Part shown: piece by piece, positions 1 to 9,158 of the stretch
Layout of the letters: each line of letters opens with the position of its first letter
How positions within the stretch are numbered: position 1 is the first letter of the stretch
Assembly: GCA_022684035.1 (NCBI GenBank)
Contig: JAJHSB010000036.1
Span: 1 to 48,593, forward strand
Direction of reading: 5' to 3'
DNA from: Candidatus Acetothermia bacterium
GTDB lineage: Bacteria; Bipolaricaulota; Bipolaricaulia; UBA7950
Length of the DNA: 48,593 nucleotides
Notes under the pieces: model-generated
Database searches by the model: none
Told to the model about the DNA's origin: nothing
Seen by the model: the letters and a program-made list of their open reading frames with translations, nothing else
Position numbers and translations under genes: made by a program

Positions 1-127
1 GTGGTAGTTGATAAGAGGATCAGAGTAAGCTATATGGAAAGGTATGGCTGTAGTTTAGTTCACTTGTCAACATGGGCCGGGTTTAGAGGAGATACTTTTA
101 TGCACCCTCAGAAATCGATGTTACATA

Positions 128-1049
128 TTAGTCCCGACCGAAGTCATTCGCCAAGGCCCTACAAATCAGCTTGGGGAATTCTCTTGGCTCCACCTCCGCC
201 AGCTCCCGCAACGTATAGCGTTCAAGGAGTTTCTCTATCGCCAGATACCCGACATAATATCCAGTCTGCTTGCTGATAGGGCAATCCCTCAGCTCCTTCT
301 CTGCTCTCGAACATCTGGAACAGTTTAGTGTATACCTCCTGATCATCCCCTGCCAGGCCGCGCAGGGTCATTTCGACTAATCGATTCCTGTTTGCCTGGC
401 ACCATGTCCACTGTTCAGCGGTGTAGAAAAGATAGTCCGGCTGGTCTTGGGCAGGAATGATCTGCCTGGAAGCGCTGATGGCGAACCCTTCCGCGAAGAG
501 TCGTGCGTCAATCCGAGTGAAAAGGGACAACGGATCATCCATGAACGCTGCGGAAAGCTGCGAGGCTGCACGCTGGCCAAGTGCGAACTGCAGCGCGTGA
601 CTCAGCTCATGGGCGATACCGATTTTAACTCTGTCAGACTCGTATTCTGCCAAGTTCTCCAGAGCTAGAAAGACTGTCGTCCGGCCGCCAACTGGGAAGA
701 CGAAGCCGCTCGCATGGTAAATTCCAACGAAGGCGATCACGTCAATCTCTATCTCATCCTCACCTAGAGCAAAGAAGGATAAGACACCTGCGATGATTTT
801 GGGAAGGAGCTCCTCAATCCCTTCCGCGGTCTTCCCAATCCGTTCGACGTCTTTGGCATATCTCTGCAGGGCATCGGGCAGGCACTCGCGGCGGCCAAAA
901 TAAGGCGGCCCGAAATAGACCTGAAAGACCTCGGGATGCTTCGAGTCGTACAGCTCTTGCCAGAGCTTGAGTTGATCTTCTTGGCTTTCATCGCGCGCTT
1001 CTTCCCAGAAATCCAGAAAATCTTGGGAAAGATTTCTTATCCGGATCAT
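128..1049 (-). CDS. Zincin-like metallopeptidase (DUF2268-like), frameshifted
   Basis: Probable zinc-dependent protease of unknown substrate. The reading frame from 1049 to 222 carries the zincin motif HELSH in GIAHELSHALQF at about residue 146, the HExxH zinc site with catalytic Glu. Its last 15 or so residues look out of frame; the continuation expected of the family (TGYYVGYLAIEKLLERY and on) is found in another frame running to 128, so one frameshift lies near 265-290. The start at 1049 follows AGGAGG, and the stop of the upstream M28 peptidase gene is inside that ribosome site, so translation is probably coupled. Last gene of the envelope-type operon. No signal peptide is visible. The frameshift may be a sequencing error or a true mutation; family assignment is by motif and general layout only. 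Confidence 0.6.
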
Positions 1050-1055
1050 TGCTGT

Positions 1056-2349
1056 TTAACCTCCTGATTTAGCTTGGGCTATCTCCTTGCTCAATTTTCG
1101 CACAAAGAGTTCGACAAGGTCGGCCGTCTGTTCCAGCTTTCTCATATCAATGTGCTCCCCAGTATCATCCTTGCTATGCAGCCAGATCAACCGCGGGATC
1201 ACATCCCTGGTGACCGGGATCCGGAAGAACGCCCTCAGCAGTCTTTCAGGGAGGATCGCTCTGTCAACATCACAGCGCAGAATGGATGCGCACCTGAACC
1301 TTCGCGTCACGAACTCGTAATGGTCGGTATTCCCTCCCCAGCAGAGGTTATGCTGAATCCCGAGCTCCGCGCAGGCTTCCTCAAGAAGCCTGACGATCTG
1401 CGGATCGGACCTCTTCTTCAATATCGTTCCCTGGCCGTTGTTAATGAAGAACTGCTCCCCGCGGCCGACGCAGTCCAGGTTCAGCACCCAGGTCCTCTTC
1501 TTATCCAGTTCCTTCGCATGTTTGCTGACCCACTCCCGGCTGCCGAACAGCCCCCGCTCCTCGGCGGCAAAGAGGCAGAGGTCGATCTCTACCGCTAAAT
1601 CCTCCTTGCCCAATCGTTTGGCGACCTCCAACAGGACCGCCGTTCCGGAGGCATTGTCGTCTGCCCCCTTGGAGTATTCGCCCCGCAAAAGGTGGACCAT
1701 CACCACGGCGCCTAAGGAGGCCATAGCGGCCATGATCACCATGTAAAACCACCATATCGGGGACCAAGGCCACCCGGCAAGGCCCAGCTCCGGCCCCAGG
1801 GATATGAGTGAGGCTACTAATCTCACCTGAAACAATCAACATCCACAGCCCTCGGCTGAGAAGAAGCCCGATGAAGAGCAGCATCAGCAGGTTGAACAAC
1901 GACCCGATCCAACGGAACACGTTGTAGAATCTTTGGATGTATTTAGGTAAGTTCTTGGCGCTGTCGTAGTGTGCGGTAAGTAGGAGCCTTTGCTCTTGCT
2001 GTGGGTTTATCTTCCCGATGATGTTGGTGGACTTGGCCTTGGCCAGCTTGAGCTCTATCCGTGGATAGAGGATAGCCATGAAGGCCATGAAACCGATGAT
2101 ACCCAGGCCTACAATCAGCGAGTGGACCCAACCTGACGCCACGATAAACCCCAACAGCAGCAACATGGAACCCATCCCCATCAACAAGGGATAGATCTCC
2201 GTCTTGATGTAGGTGGTATCCTCAAGCTCCACCTCACATCCGATCTCTTTCAGCCGGTCAGCCAGCAACCGGCAAGCCCACTCCTCATTTTTGGTGCCAG
2301 CGTAACGATGTCTCTGCGAAAGTTCTCCAAGCAGTTTGAAAAGCTCCAT
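1056..2349 (-). CDS. M28-family aminopeptidase with membrane segments, frameshifted
   Basis: Zinc aminopeptidase-like protein of the M28 family, probably membrane-anchored. The first part (start ATG at 2349 after GGAGGTAG) carries two or three hydrophobic segments and the first metal-binding motif AHYDSAK. The frame then shifts near 1790-1840 and the second part carries a further membrane segment followed by the remaining motifs: GADDNASG (bridging Asp), AAEERGLFGS (catalytic Glu pair), LNLDCVG and a C-terminal LHSKDDTGEHID His. Together they make a complete M28 set, so the two frames are one gene broken by a single frameshift. It lies between the ABC-2 permease and the zincin, in the same direction. 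Substrate is unknown. Whether the break is real needs read-level evidence. Confidence 0.75.
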
Positions 2350-2411
2350 CAAAAACTACCTCCTTCCTCAGGTTAGATTTGTTATCGTTCAAGCCCATGC
2401 CTGGTATCGCT

Positions 2412-3185
2412 TCAGCGGGCTCGCCAATCGAGTTTGAGAGGCATAAGACCCAGGAACACGACTGTAAACGCCACAAGAATAAGTATATTCATCCAAAACT
2501 CGCCATAAATCCTGCCGGCCATGGCGGCGCGCAGTGCCTCGGCCATGTAAGTAGTAGGAATAAACCGTGCTACCATCTGTAACGTGCCCGGCAGATGCTC
2601 AAGCGGGAAGAACACTGGAGCGAGGAAGGTGAAAAAAGGATGCACGACCTGAGTCGCTATGCCTGCCACCTCACCTGTTGGGCTCCAGAACCCGATAAAA
2701 GCCCCTATCCCGGCCATAGTAAAGCCGCCCAACATTAATATGAGCAAGGCTGCCGGCGTTATCCATACGTCAAGCACGATCCCTCCTACCATCAACATGA
2801 TAAGAAGCGATGGAGCAGCGACAATAACGCCGCGCATAGTTAGCGCAGCGACAAAGATCGTCTTGGAGATGGGAAGGGCGGCATAGTGCTCGAATGCATT
2901 CCAATATTTGAGACGTCCAATAGTTTGCCCCAGACTGAGCATCATTCCCGTAGCCATATTTGCGATGAGGGAACCAATGAAGATAAATCGCACTCGCTCT
3001 GGTCCGACTTGACCAACGAAAAACACGAGAAAGACCATAAGGAATAAGGCGGTGAATGTAGTGTGGATAAGATACCAATACCACATTGTCCTTAGGTCGA
3101 AGAGTTGACTGCAAAGGAGCCACCTAAAATCGCGGATATTCTTCCAGAAATTAAGCCCTTTATTAAGCTGCGGTATCTGGTTCAT
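2412..3185 (-). CDS. ABC-2 type transporter permease
   Basis: Membrane subunit of an ABC exporter. The 257-residue protein has about six hydrophobic segments, with an ABC-2-like central region (segments around residues 25-50, 60-80, 105-130, 140-165, 175-195 and 230-250). It starts at 3185 after GGGAGGG, overlapping the end of the ATPase gene by 23 bp, which ties the two proteins into one transporter. The cargo cannot be told from the sequence; drug, lipid or polysaccharide export are all possible in this family. The position next to a DUF4097 protein, a bactofilin-like protein and a membrane peptidase suggests envelope maintenance, which is inference. Confidence 0.8.
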   Translation of the reverse strand: MNQIPQLNKGLNFWKNIRDFRWLLCSQLFDLRTMWYWYLIHTTFTALFLMVFLVFFVGQVGPERVRFIFIGSLIANMATGMMLSLGQTIGRLKYWNAFEHYAALPISKTIFVAALTMRGVIVAAPSLLIMLMVGGIVLDVWITPAALLILMLGGFTMAGIGAFIGFWSPTGEVAGIATQVVHPFFTFLAPVFFPLEHLPGTLQMVARFIPTTYMAEALRAAMAGRIYGEFWMNILILVAFTVVFLGLMPLKLDWRAR

Positions 3186-4131
3186 TGTTACCCTCCCATC
3201 TCTTGCCAGTTAATTTGATGTAGACATCCTCAAGAGTCGGCATAATCAGCCGAAAGTCGTCCAGGCCTGCTGTCGCCAACCGTTCGAACACAGTTGAAAG
3301 AAGAGTCGTAGACTTCTCTCTTCTAGTGGTGATCTGCCAGAAGCCCGGTCGAACTCTAATGCTCTCGGGAATTGCTGCCAAGAAATCCTCTGCTTCCACT
3401 TCATGCCCGTCACGCAGGCGCACCTCCAGGCGAACAGTGTCACCTGTCAAGCGCTTTAGCTCACCCGGCGTTCCCAGACCTCGCAGCTTTGCGGAATCGA
3501 TGATTGCCAGCCTCTCCACAACCCATTCTGCTTCCAGAAGGTTATGTGTGACCAGGATTATCGTTGTTCCGCGCTCGTGATTAAGCTCCTGAAGATACTC
3601 CCAGACGAGCCTGCGCCGCAGGGGATCCAGCTCATTGGTGGGTTCGTCAAGGATCAATATCGGTGGATAGTTCATAAATGTAGAAAGCAAAGCTGCAAGC
3701 CTCTTCTCACCCCCGCTCAGCTTACCAACCAATCGGTCTGCCAGATCTTTTAGATCCAGGCGCTCGATAAGACTATCGGTTTGTTTATGTGCATCCGCCT
3801 TTGACTGGCCACGCAGCCGCCCAGTAATGTAGAGGGCTTCACGAAACTTGTGTGCGTTCAAGCCCACAACCATCTGCCCGTAGTAACCTACATAGTGCGG
3901 AACCGCCCCAGGCTTGGCCACCACATCATGATTGAATAGAAATATCCGTCCACTGGTTGGGCGGAGCAGTCCTGCCATCTGGCGCACGAGGGTTGTTTTC
4001 CCCGCCCCGTTGGGCCCAAAGACCCCGAAGATCTCCCCTTGAGCGATCTCCAGGTCTATTTTGTCATTGGCTGACACATTACCCTTCTTGTATACCTTGG
4101 TTAGCTGCTCTACCGTGTATGCTTTTTGCAT
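3163..4131 (-). CDS. ABC exporter ATP-binding protein
   Basis: ATPase subunit that powers the adjacent ABC-2 permease. The sequence shows Walker A GPNGAGKTTL near residue 40, the signature LSGGEKR near residue 138, and Walker B LILDEPTNELDP near residue 158, followed by the switch His in VTHN. The C-terminal 90 residues form the extra domain typical of ABC-2 exporters of the CcmA/DrrA group. Start ATG at 4131 follows AAAGGAG. The 3' end overlaps the permease start, so translation is probably coupled. It belongs to the operon that begins with the YhbD-like regulator. Confidence 0.88.
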   Translation of the reverse strand: MQKAYTVEQLTKVYKKGNVSANDKIDLEIAQGEIFGVFGPNGAGKTTLVRQMAGLLRPTSGRIFLFNHDVVAKPGAVPHYVGYYGQMVVGLNAHKFREALYITGRLRGQSKADAHKQTDSLIERLDLKDLADRLVGKLSGGEKRLAALLSTFMNYPPILILDEPTNELDPLRRRLVWEYLQELNHERGTTIILVTHNLLEAEWVVERLAIIDSAKLRGLGTPGELKRLTGDTVRLEVRLRDGHEVEAEDFLAAIPESIRVRPGFWQITTRREKSTTLLSTVFERLATAGLDDFRLIMPTLEDVYIKLTGKRWEGNNEPDTAA

Positions 4132-4180
4132 TGTTACGCTCCTTTGTCAGATACTATGTTGTTAGTCGATAACTATACTG

Positions 4181-5113
4181 TTAATCTGCCTTGATCCTTA
4201 TATTCCCACTTGCGGTATCGATATGGATCATCGCTGTTGGGTCTTTGCCTACCTGTCCGACCACTCTATCTTTTTCCACTCGACCGGTAATGGTCAGCTC
4301 AAAACCGTCAATCTCGATTTCCCCTGATCCTGTGTCGGCCCGCAGTTTAAACCGCGCATCGCAGGGCAACTTAAGGTGTGCGTTCCCTGAACCGGTCTCT
4401 ATGACCCACTTCACACCATCATTGATCGTTGACTCGATATCGATATTACCGCTGCCAGTATCTGCGTCTATATTTCCTCCCACCTGGATAGCAGTGATAT
4501 TTCCCGAGCCGGTATCAGCCGATAGATGGCCACCGATCTGCGTTGCTCTTACGTTCCCACTACCGGTATCGGCATTTACGTTCCCCTTGACGTGGGAAGC
4601 GATGATATTGCCGCTGCCTGTCTCAGCCTCTATATCTCCTCCTACCCGGGAGAGAGTGATATTTCCACTGCCAGTATCGGCATTAATATCAGTTTCAATC
4701 TCCTCGATTTCAATATCGCCGGAGCCGGTATCAGCGCGGACGGGGCCTTTTACTCCTTTGATCTTTTGATCTCCGGAACCTGAATCGAGATCGACCGCTG
4801 TTTCAAGAGGAACGGTAATCAGAAAATTCATCGTCACTTGTGGTCCCCAGAACCAGCGGTGCGTATATTCATCCAGCCTGCCGATGCGCACAACGTTACC
4901 CTTCTCTTGTATTGGCGGAGCCTCTTTTATCTTTGCCGCGATCTTAAGTGCTTCTTCTTCACTCCATGCCCGCACCTCGAAATGGGAGAGGATATCGAGC
5001 GTCCCTGCCTCGCCTTGTTTGACCACGATATTGCCGCTGTCTGTATCGACCTCCAGATCAAGCGGATCGCTGATTTGCATTATCTTGTGGAAAGAATCTT
5101 TTACTTTGGCCAT
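4181..5113 (-). CDS. DUF4097-family beta-repeat protein
   Basis: Protein of the DUF4097 type, related to putative adhesins and LiaX/YvlB-like envelope-stress proteins. After about 110 residues the chain becomes a run of roughly 17-residue repeats, each with a core like ADTGSGNI; about nine copies can be counted, consistent with a right-handed beta-helix. No signal peptide or membrane segment is visible, so it may be cytoplasmic or held to the membrane by partners. I chose ATG 5113 because AAAGGAGGC stands 7 bp before it; an in-frame start upstream at 5185 overlaps the preceding gene and has no such site. It follows a small membrane protein, a pairing often seen in envelope-stress operons. Function unknown. 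Confidence 0.75.
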   Translation of the reverse strand: MAKVKDSFHKIMQISDPLDLEVDTDSGNIVVKQGEAGTLDILSHFEVRAWSEEEALKIAAKIKEAPPIQEKGNVVRIGRLDEYTHRWFWGPQVTMNFLITVPLETAVDLDSGSGDQKIKGVKGPVRADTGSGDIEIEEIETDINADTGSGNITLSRVGGDIEAETGSGNIIASHVKGNVNADTGSGNVRATQIGGHLSADTGSGNITAIQVGGNIDADTGSGNIDIESTINDGVKWVIETGSGNAHLKLPCDARFKLRADTGSGEIEIDGFELTITGRVEKDRVVGQVGKDPTAMIHIDTASGNIRIKAD

Positions 5114-5136
5114 GTAATTTGCCTCCTTTTGTTGTT

Positions 5137-5436
5137 TTAATCCCAATCGATTTTGATTCGATTTTTCCATCGGTTTTTCCCACACCTGGCAAACAACGCG
5201 TAAAGGACCGCGGCTAATATGAGAATGGGGAGGATCAACAACAGAATTGGACCTATCACAACGAGAACCACGCCCAGTATGCCGATAATCAGCGCTACCA
5301 GACCGATTCCACCGCCTAAGAGAATGGCTAAAGTGAGTGGGAGAGTGAGCAGAACGATGACCGAACTCACCACCGCCCCAACGAGGGTGATGATCGCGCG
5401 GACCAGCCCCTTGATAAATCTACTGATAATTTGCAT
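5137..5436 (-). CDS. Small hydrophobic membrane protein
   Basis: A 99-residue protein with two or three membrane segments rich in Ile, Leu, Val and Gly (about residues 10-30, 32-55 and 58-80) and a basic tail that ends RWKNRIKIDWD. I choose the ATG at 5436 because GGAGGTT lies just upstream. I do not recognise a named family. Its place between a bactofilin-like protein and a DUF4097 protein suggests a membrane anchor or sensor for this envelope operon, by analogy with PspC/YvlC-like partners, but there is no motif to prove it. Confidence 0.65.
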   Translation of the reverse strand: MQIISRFIKGLVRAIITLVGAVVSSVIVLLTLPLTLAILLGGGIGLVALIIGILGVVLVVIGPILLLILPILILAAVLYALFARCGKNRWKNRIKIDWD

Positions 5437-5486
5437 ATTAACCTCCAAAAATTATCTGTCATAAGTTCGCATGTACTTTGTTTGTG

Positions 5487-6248
5487 TTATTCGTTTTGCT
5501 TGGCGCCTATTTTGATTTGCACCTTGTTTCGAACCACAGCAGAATTATCTACTTCAAGAGATTCAAAATATTCCACTCTTTCGATCGTGCAACCTTTGCC
5601 GATTACTATCTTTTTCCCGCGAACGGTCTCTGCGCGAGTCGCTTCAAGATAGATTTCATCGCCCTCTATCAGTTCGCAGCGGAGCTCGGCCTCTCCCCGG
5701 CCGAAGAGACGCGCCAATCCTTCGAAAATTATCCCTCCTCCTTGCCAGGCGTGGCGCTGCACTTCGATCCGTTCACCGCCGATCTCGCGCACTTCGCACC
5801 GCCCTCCCAGCCGTATCTCCACTTTGTCGGCAGAAAGGAGTTGGTCGATAGCAAAGGAGCCGCTCATTCTGAAGATGTCGGTCTCTACGCTTCCCTCTAC
5901 TCCAAGCCCTCCGCTTATTTTGATGTACTCGCCGAGGATGTTGCCCGACACTTTGATTGCACCGGAAGAGTTAATTTCCTTGACCTTTAAATTCCCTTTG
6001 AAGCGGCAGCTGCCGCTGATCTCTGCTTCACCTATCTCCGCGTCATCATTGAAAACGATGCTTCCGGAAGCGCGCAAACGGGAAGCGATAGTCCGACCGG
6101 CAATCTTCGCCGCCCCTGATACTCTGATCTCCTCAGCATCTACATCACCGTCGATTTTCCCGGCACCGGATATCGAAATACGATCGTACAAGCCGCTGCT
6201 GATCTTCCCTGCTCCCGCGATAGTCGCCGAACTTCGTTTCTCCTTCAT
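5487..6248 (-). CDS. Bactofilin-like polymer-forming protein (YhbE/YhbF-like)
   Basis: A 253-residue beta-rich protein whose sequence alternates short hydrophobic strands with SGAGKI, SGAAKI and SGSCRF turns, the pattern of bactofilin-type beta-helices that polymerise at the membrane. It resembles the YhbE/YhbF proteins that lie next to yhbD in Bacillus subtilis; here a single gene takes that place. Its ATG overlaps the stop of the regulator gene by four bases (ATGA), so the two are translationally coupled. Probably cytoplasmic or membrane-associated scaffold. The Bacillus comparison is from memory of gene order and sequence style. Confidence 0.7.
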   Translation of the reverse strand: MKEKRSSATIAGAGKISSGLYDRISISGAGKIDGDVDAEEIRVSGAAKIAGRTIASRLRASGSIVFNDDAEIGEAEISGSCRFKGNLKVKEINSSGAIKVSGNILGEYIKISGGLGVEGSVETDIFRMSGSFAIDQLLSADKVEIRLGGRCEVREIGGERIEVQRHAWQGGGIIFEGLARLFGRGEAELRCELIEGDEIYLEATRAETVRGKKIVIGKGCTIERVEYFESLEVDNSAVVRNKVQIKIGAKQNE

Positions 6249-6922
6249 ATTGCCTCCGTTGTTAAATCAATTTTCACTGCGTCTAAGATCGCTAACAGAT
6301 CGACCTTAGTTATCACCTCTATATCAGGGTCAAAGAGAGTTCCTGCCGGCGCAACAAGGGACAAGGTAATTTCCGCTGAAATTCCGCCACTGCTCACTTG
6401 TTTGCGCAGTAAATATAGTTGCCATTCGTTATTTGTGGAGAGCGCGTCGACCTTCACTTGTGCGAGAAGACTGTGTGCCAACTTAAGGTCAGCGATCGTT
6501 CTCCCGGCGCGATGGAGGCGCTGCAAAACGGCCAACGCAAAGATTTGTTCGAAGGTATAAGGCGTAGATGCGTCACCAACTGACTGATAGATAGCCATAA
6601 TCTCCGCCGGTAATTTGTCGATTCCAGGAAAGGATTTCAGTTGATGTAAATTCATCTGGTTTAATTCGACCTGCCCCACAGGCTCGCTTAACCACTGCGC
6701 CAACTCGTCCAGGGGATATCTCTCCTTGAGTTGTTGTATGCGCTCGATCCGTTCGAGGATTTTCTCGCGAACAAAGAACGTCTCTTGTCCGGTAAAAGTA
6801 GCCTTTCTGATAAACCACGCCTCTGGAATCAGGCCCTTACGTTTCCACCGGTATAGCTGTCCGTATGTGATATTCGCTTCAGCTAAGAGTTCTTTCTTCG
6901 ATATCATCTCTTCGTTTTTCAT
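6245..6922 (-). CDS. yhbD: YhbD-like MerR-type regulator (DUF4004)
   Basis: First gene of the envelope-type operon and probable DNA-binding regulator. The N terminus (ISKKELLAEANITYGQLYRW, residues about 7-26, then KRKGLIPEAWFIRK and GQETFF) is the winged-helix DNA-binding domain of MerR-like proteins and is strikingly like B. subtilis YhbD. The middle and C-terminal parts are helical and have no visible ligand motif. Start ATG at 6922 follows GGGAG. A weak promoter lies 20-50 bp upstream and its spacer holds an 11-mer that recurs in the promoter of the neighbouring gene, compatible with autoregulation. Function in any organism is poorly known. Confidence 0.75.
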   Translation of the reverse strand: MKNEEMISKKELLAEANITYGQLYRWKRKGLIPEAWFIRKATFTGQETFFVREKILERIERIQQLKERYPLDELAQWLSEPVGQVELNQMNLHQLKSFPGIDKLPAEIMAIYQSVGDASTPYTFEQIFALAVLQRLHRAGRTIADLKLAHSLLAQVKVDALSTNNEWQLYLLRKQVSSGGISAEITLSLVAPAGTLFDPDIEVITKVDLLAILDAVKIDLTTEAI

Positions 6923-6943
6923 TGCTCTCCCTTATGAGATAAT

Positions 6944-6973
6944 AAAATACTGTTATGTTACCTCTATCTCCAA
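6944..6973 (-). promoter_or_regulatory. Putative promoter of the yhbD operon with spacer operator
   Basis: On the minus strand TTGGAG (6973-6968) is followed after 18 bp by TATTTT (6949-6944). The spacer holds GTAACATAACA (reverse complement TGTTATGTTAC, plus strand 6951-6961), also present in the promoter at 7298-7326. Weak hexamers and a long spacer would suit a MerR-type activator. The hexamers were chosen by eye. Confidence 0.35.
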
Positions 6974-7266
6974 CTTCTGTCCAATCGTCCTGAAGAGATA
7001 ATACTGCGGATACGACGCGCTACTGCGCGTGCTTTCCGCGTACTTTCCACTCGACTGAACCCCTGAGTGATACAGTCTTTGTAAATTAAGCGCGTAATGA
7101 TGCGTAACGTATTCTTTTCCACCTGCCACAAATTTCTATCTTGATTTTCTTTTTGCAGCAACTGCAGCAGACGTAGCTCTTCAGACCGATTCAATAATTC
7201 TAATTCGTGTTGCTTCCACCAAGTCAGGTCAACGCGTGCATAATCTAATGGGGGGATTCCTATCAT
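6964..7266 (-). CDS. Hypothetical protein, basic C terminus
   Basis: A 100-residue protein that I do not recognise. It begins MIGIPPLDYARVDLTWWK, continues with a charged helical stretch, and ends in a strongly basic segment (RKARAVARRIRSIISSGRLD). It could bind nucleic acid, but no helix-turn-helix can be assigned with confidence. ATG 7266 is chosen because CCGGAGGTTT stands 5 bp ahead of it; an upstream in-frame start at 7326 lies inside the -35 box. It has its own near-consensus promoter and is followed 41 bp later by yhbD in the same direction, so it may be co-transcribed with it. Confidence 0.55.
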   Translation of the reverse strand: MIGIPPLDYARVDLTWWKQHELELLNRSEELRLLQLLQKENQDRNLWQVEKNTLRIITRLIYKDCITQGFSRVESTRKARAVARRIRSIISSGRLDRSWR

Positions 7267-7297
7267 CCTTAAACCTCCGGTAATTGATATTGATGCT

Positions 7298-7326
7298 ATT
7301 GTAACATAACATTGTTGCTTTGTCAA
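7298..7326 (-). promoter_or_regulatory. Sigma70-type promoter of the 7.0-kb hypothetical gene
   Basis: On the minus strand a perfect TTGACA (7326-7321) and TACAAT (7303-7298) are 17 bp apart. The spacer includes TGTTATGTTAC (7311-7301), the same 11-mer as in the yhbD promoter, in the opposite orientation. Confidence 0.75.
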
Positions 7327-7398
7327 GTGGATAGTTATTGAGATTCATCGCAGATGTTTTTTCAGATTGCAACCGGACTTAGTCGTTTAGCATCTTTT

Positions 7399-7427
7399 TT
7401 GCGTCTCAGTTATCGTTCCGGTATAAT
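7399..7427 (+). promoter_or_regulatory. Putative glyA promoter
   Basis: A perfect TATAAT at 7422-7427 with a poor TTGCGT 17 bp upstream. The leader to the glyA start is about 125 nt. A short ATTGG/CCAAT hairpin at 7521-7535 lies close to the possible starts; I found no known riboswitch pattern. Confidence 0.5.
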
Positions 7428-7559
7428 ATAAGTTATCGGTTACAGATTGTTTTTATGTGTGGGCGGGATTTTACCGAGAACCAGAAAAAGTGAAATTCCA
7501 TCACCTGACAAGCGGTGATCATTGGGTGGTCCAATCAATCTTTAATGATGTTTCCGGCA

Positions 7560-8798
7560 ATGAATAAATTACTAAATCTGATAGATCCAGAGATAGGATC
7601 AGCAATTGAGCAGGAGATGCAACGTCAGCAGAATACTCTGGAACTTATCGCCTCGGAGAATATTGCCAGTCAAGCAGTCCTCGCAGCGCAAGGATCGATC
7701 CTTACCAATAAATATGCCGAGGGATTGCCGGGAAAACGGTTTTACGGTGGATGCGAGTGGGTTGATGTTATCGAGCGGTTGGCGATTAAACGCGCCAAAA
7801 TACTCTTTAAAGCAGACCATGTCAATGTGCAGCCGCACTCAGGAGCACAAGCGAATATAGCTGTATTTTTTAGTGTTTTAGAGCCGCATGACACAATCCT
7901 CGGAATGAAACTTGCCCATGGAGGTCACTTGACACACGGACATCCATTGAGCATGACAGGTAAATATTTCAATGTGATCCAGTATGGAGTGGAGAAAGAG
8001 ACAGAAAGAGTCGATTACGGTATGTTAGAGTCTCTGGCAGATAAACATCGTCCGAAAATGATAATTGCTGGCGCCAGCAGCTATCCACGGATCATTGATT
8101 TTGCCCGCATCCGTGAGATTGCCGATAAAATCGGTGCATATATGATGGTTGATATGGCTCATATTGCTGGGTTAGTCGCTGCAGATCTTCACCCTAGTCC
8201 TGTGCCCTATGCAGACTTTGTTACCACAACGACACATAAGACACTGCGTGGACCACGAGGAGGCTTGATTCTCTGCCGCAAGGAGCTGGGGCGCAGTATC
8301 GATCGGGCAGTATTTCCTGGTATTCAGGGTGGGCCGCTGATGCATGTCATTGCTGCCAAAGCAGTGGCGCTGAAAGAAGCGATGTCCAGTGAGTTTCGGG
8401 AATATCAAAGTCAAGTAGTAAAAAATGCTGTAACACTTGGTCAGGCGCTGCAACGGAGAGGCTTTCGTTGTGTATCAGGCGGAACAGATACCCATTTTAT
8501 CCTTCTCGATCTGAGCGAGCACGGCATCACAGGAAAGGAAGCCGAAGAAAGACTGGACAGCGTGAATATTACGATAAATAAAAATGCCATTCCATTTGAT
8601 AAGCAAAGTCCGCTTATTACAAGTGGCGTGCGGATCGGCACTCCAGCAGTGACAACCCGTGGGATGAAAGAGCGAGAGATGGAAACGATCGCTGAACTGA
8701 TCGCGCAACAGCTCCATCCGTCAAGCGACGCTGCCGTAGCAAAGAAGGTTAAATCGCAAGTTTTATCCCTTTGCGATGCATTTCCGCTGCAAGGGTAA
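7560..8798 (+). CDS. glyA: Serine hydroxymethyltransferase
   Basis: Converts serine and tetrahydrofolate to glycine and methylene-tetrahydrofolate, the C1 entry point into the folate pool that the Wood-Ljungdahl methyl branch also uses. The 412-residue protein has the family blocks ELIASEN (residues 28-34), [28 protein letters not shown], and the pyridoxal-phosphate lysine in [13 protein letters not shown] (Lys 227), at the usual full length. ATG 7560 starts where bacterial GlyA proteins normally start, but its ribosome site is weak; ATGs at 7545 and 7548 and GTG 7515 are in frame. It is the only large plus-strand gene in the first 28 kb and has its own promoter. Confidence 0.95.
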   Translation: MNKLLNLIDPEIGSAIEQEMQRQQNTLELIASENIASQAVLAAQGSILTNKYAEGLPGKRFYGGCEWVDVIERLAIKRAKILFKADHVNVQPHSGAQANIAVFFSVLEPHDTILGMKLAHGGHLTHGHPLSMTGKYFNVIQYGVEKETERVDYGMLESLADKHRPKMIIAGASSYPRIIDFARIREIADKIGAYMMVDMAHIAGLVAADLHPSPVPYADFVTTTTHKTLRGPRGGLILCRKELGRSIDRAVFPGIQGGPLMHVIAAKAVALKEAMSSEFREYQSQVVKNAVTLGQALQRRGFRCVSGGTDTHFILLDLSEHGITGKEAEERLDSVNITINKNAIPFDKQSPLITSGVRIGTPAVTTRGMKEREMETIAELIAQQLHPSSDAAVAKKVKSQVLSLCDAFPLQG

Positions 8799-8949
8799 GG
8801 ATACGGATAGAGGACGGAGTTCCTTTTTTTCAAAAGTGTTTACGCTTTTCTGTCTGCGTTAGCCTACGGCGTTTATTAAATCCAATCGATATTTGTTGCT
8901 TCAGGATTGCCGCGCTCTGCTCAGTCTCCTCTGCGGTTTATTCATCTCT

Positions 8950-9118
8950 TGTCATTGCGAGAGTTCGCAGAACTCGCGGCAATCTCAAAGAGATAATTTT
9001 TGTTTAGGTGCAGAACAAACCCTTCGGGATTGCGGAGCTTGTTCCGAGCGTAAGAGAGGAATCTCGCTCCGTCTTTGCTTCGGCTACGCCTCGTAACCGC
9101 TTAAGCTTCGCAATGACG
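8950..9118. repeat. Dispersed TGTCATTGCGAG-type repeats between glyA and the nucleoside transporter
   Basis: The 360-bp stretch 8799-9158 has no credible gene. It contains an imperfect hairpin at 8832-8849 (AAAAGTG/CGCTTTT) that might end glyA transcription, then a block beginning TGTCATTGCGAGAGTTCG and ending CTTCGCAATGACGG, members of the palindromic family that recurs near 17.0, 17.3, 28.1, 32.5 and 48.2 kb. The block at 9145-9170 repeats the CTCAAAACTCAAAACTTTC words also seen at 24.2 and 26.2 kb. Confidence 0.7.
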
Positions 9119-9158
9119 GCTCCTGCCTTCTGACTTCTACCTCTCCGGACCTCAAAAC

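Noticed and set aside
1-276. Plus-strand open frame at the left edge
   Set aside because: It lies opposite the C-terminal part of the zincin gene, has no family resemblance and a Pro-rich shadow-like composition.
4191-4769. Long plus-strand open frame opposite the DUF4097 gene
   Set aside because: Its repeats (LPVSA and similar) are the mirror of the TGSGNI-coding repeats; the minus strand has the ribosome site and family match.
7435-7535. Possible riboswitch (glycine or tetrahydrofolate) before glyA
   Set aside because: The expected conserved strings of these classes are not present; only a 5-bp stem near the start was found.
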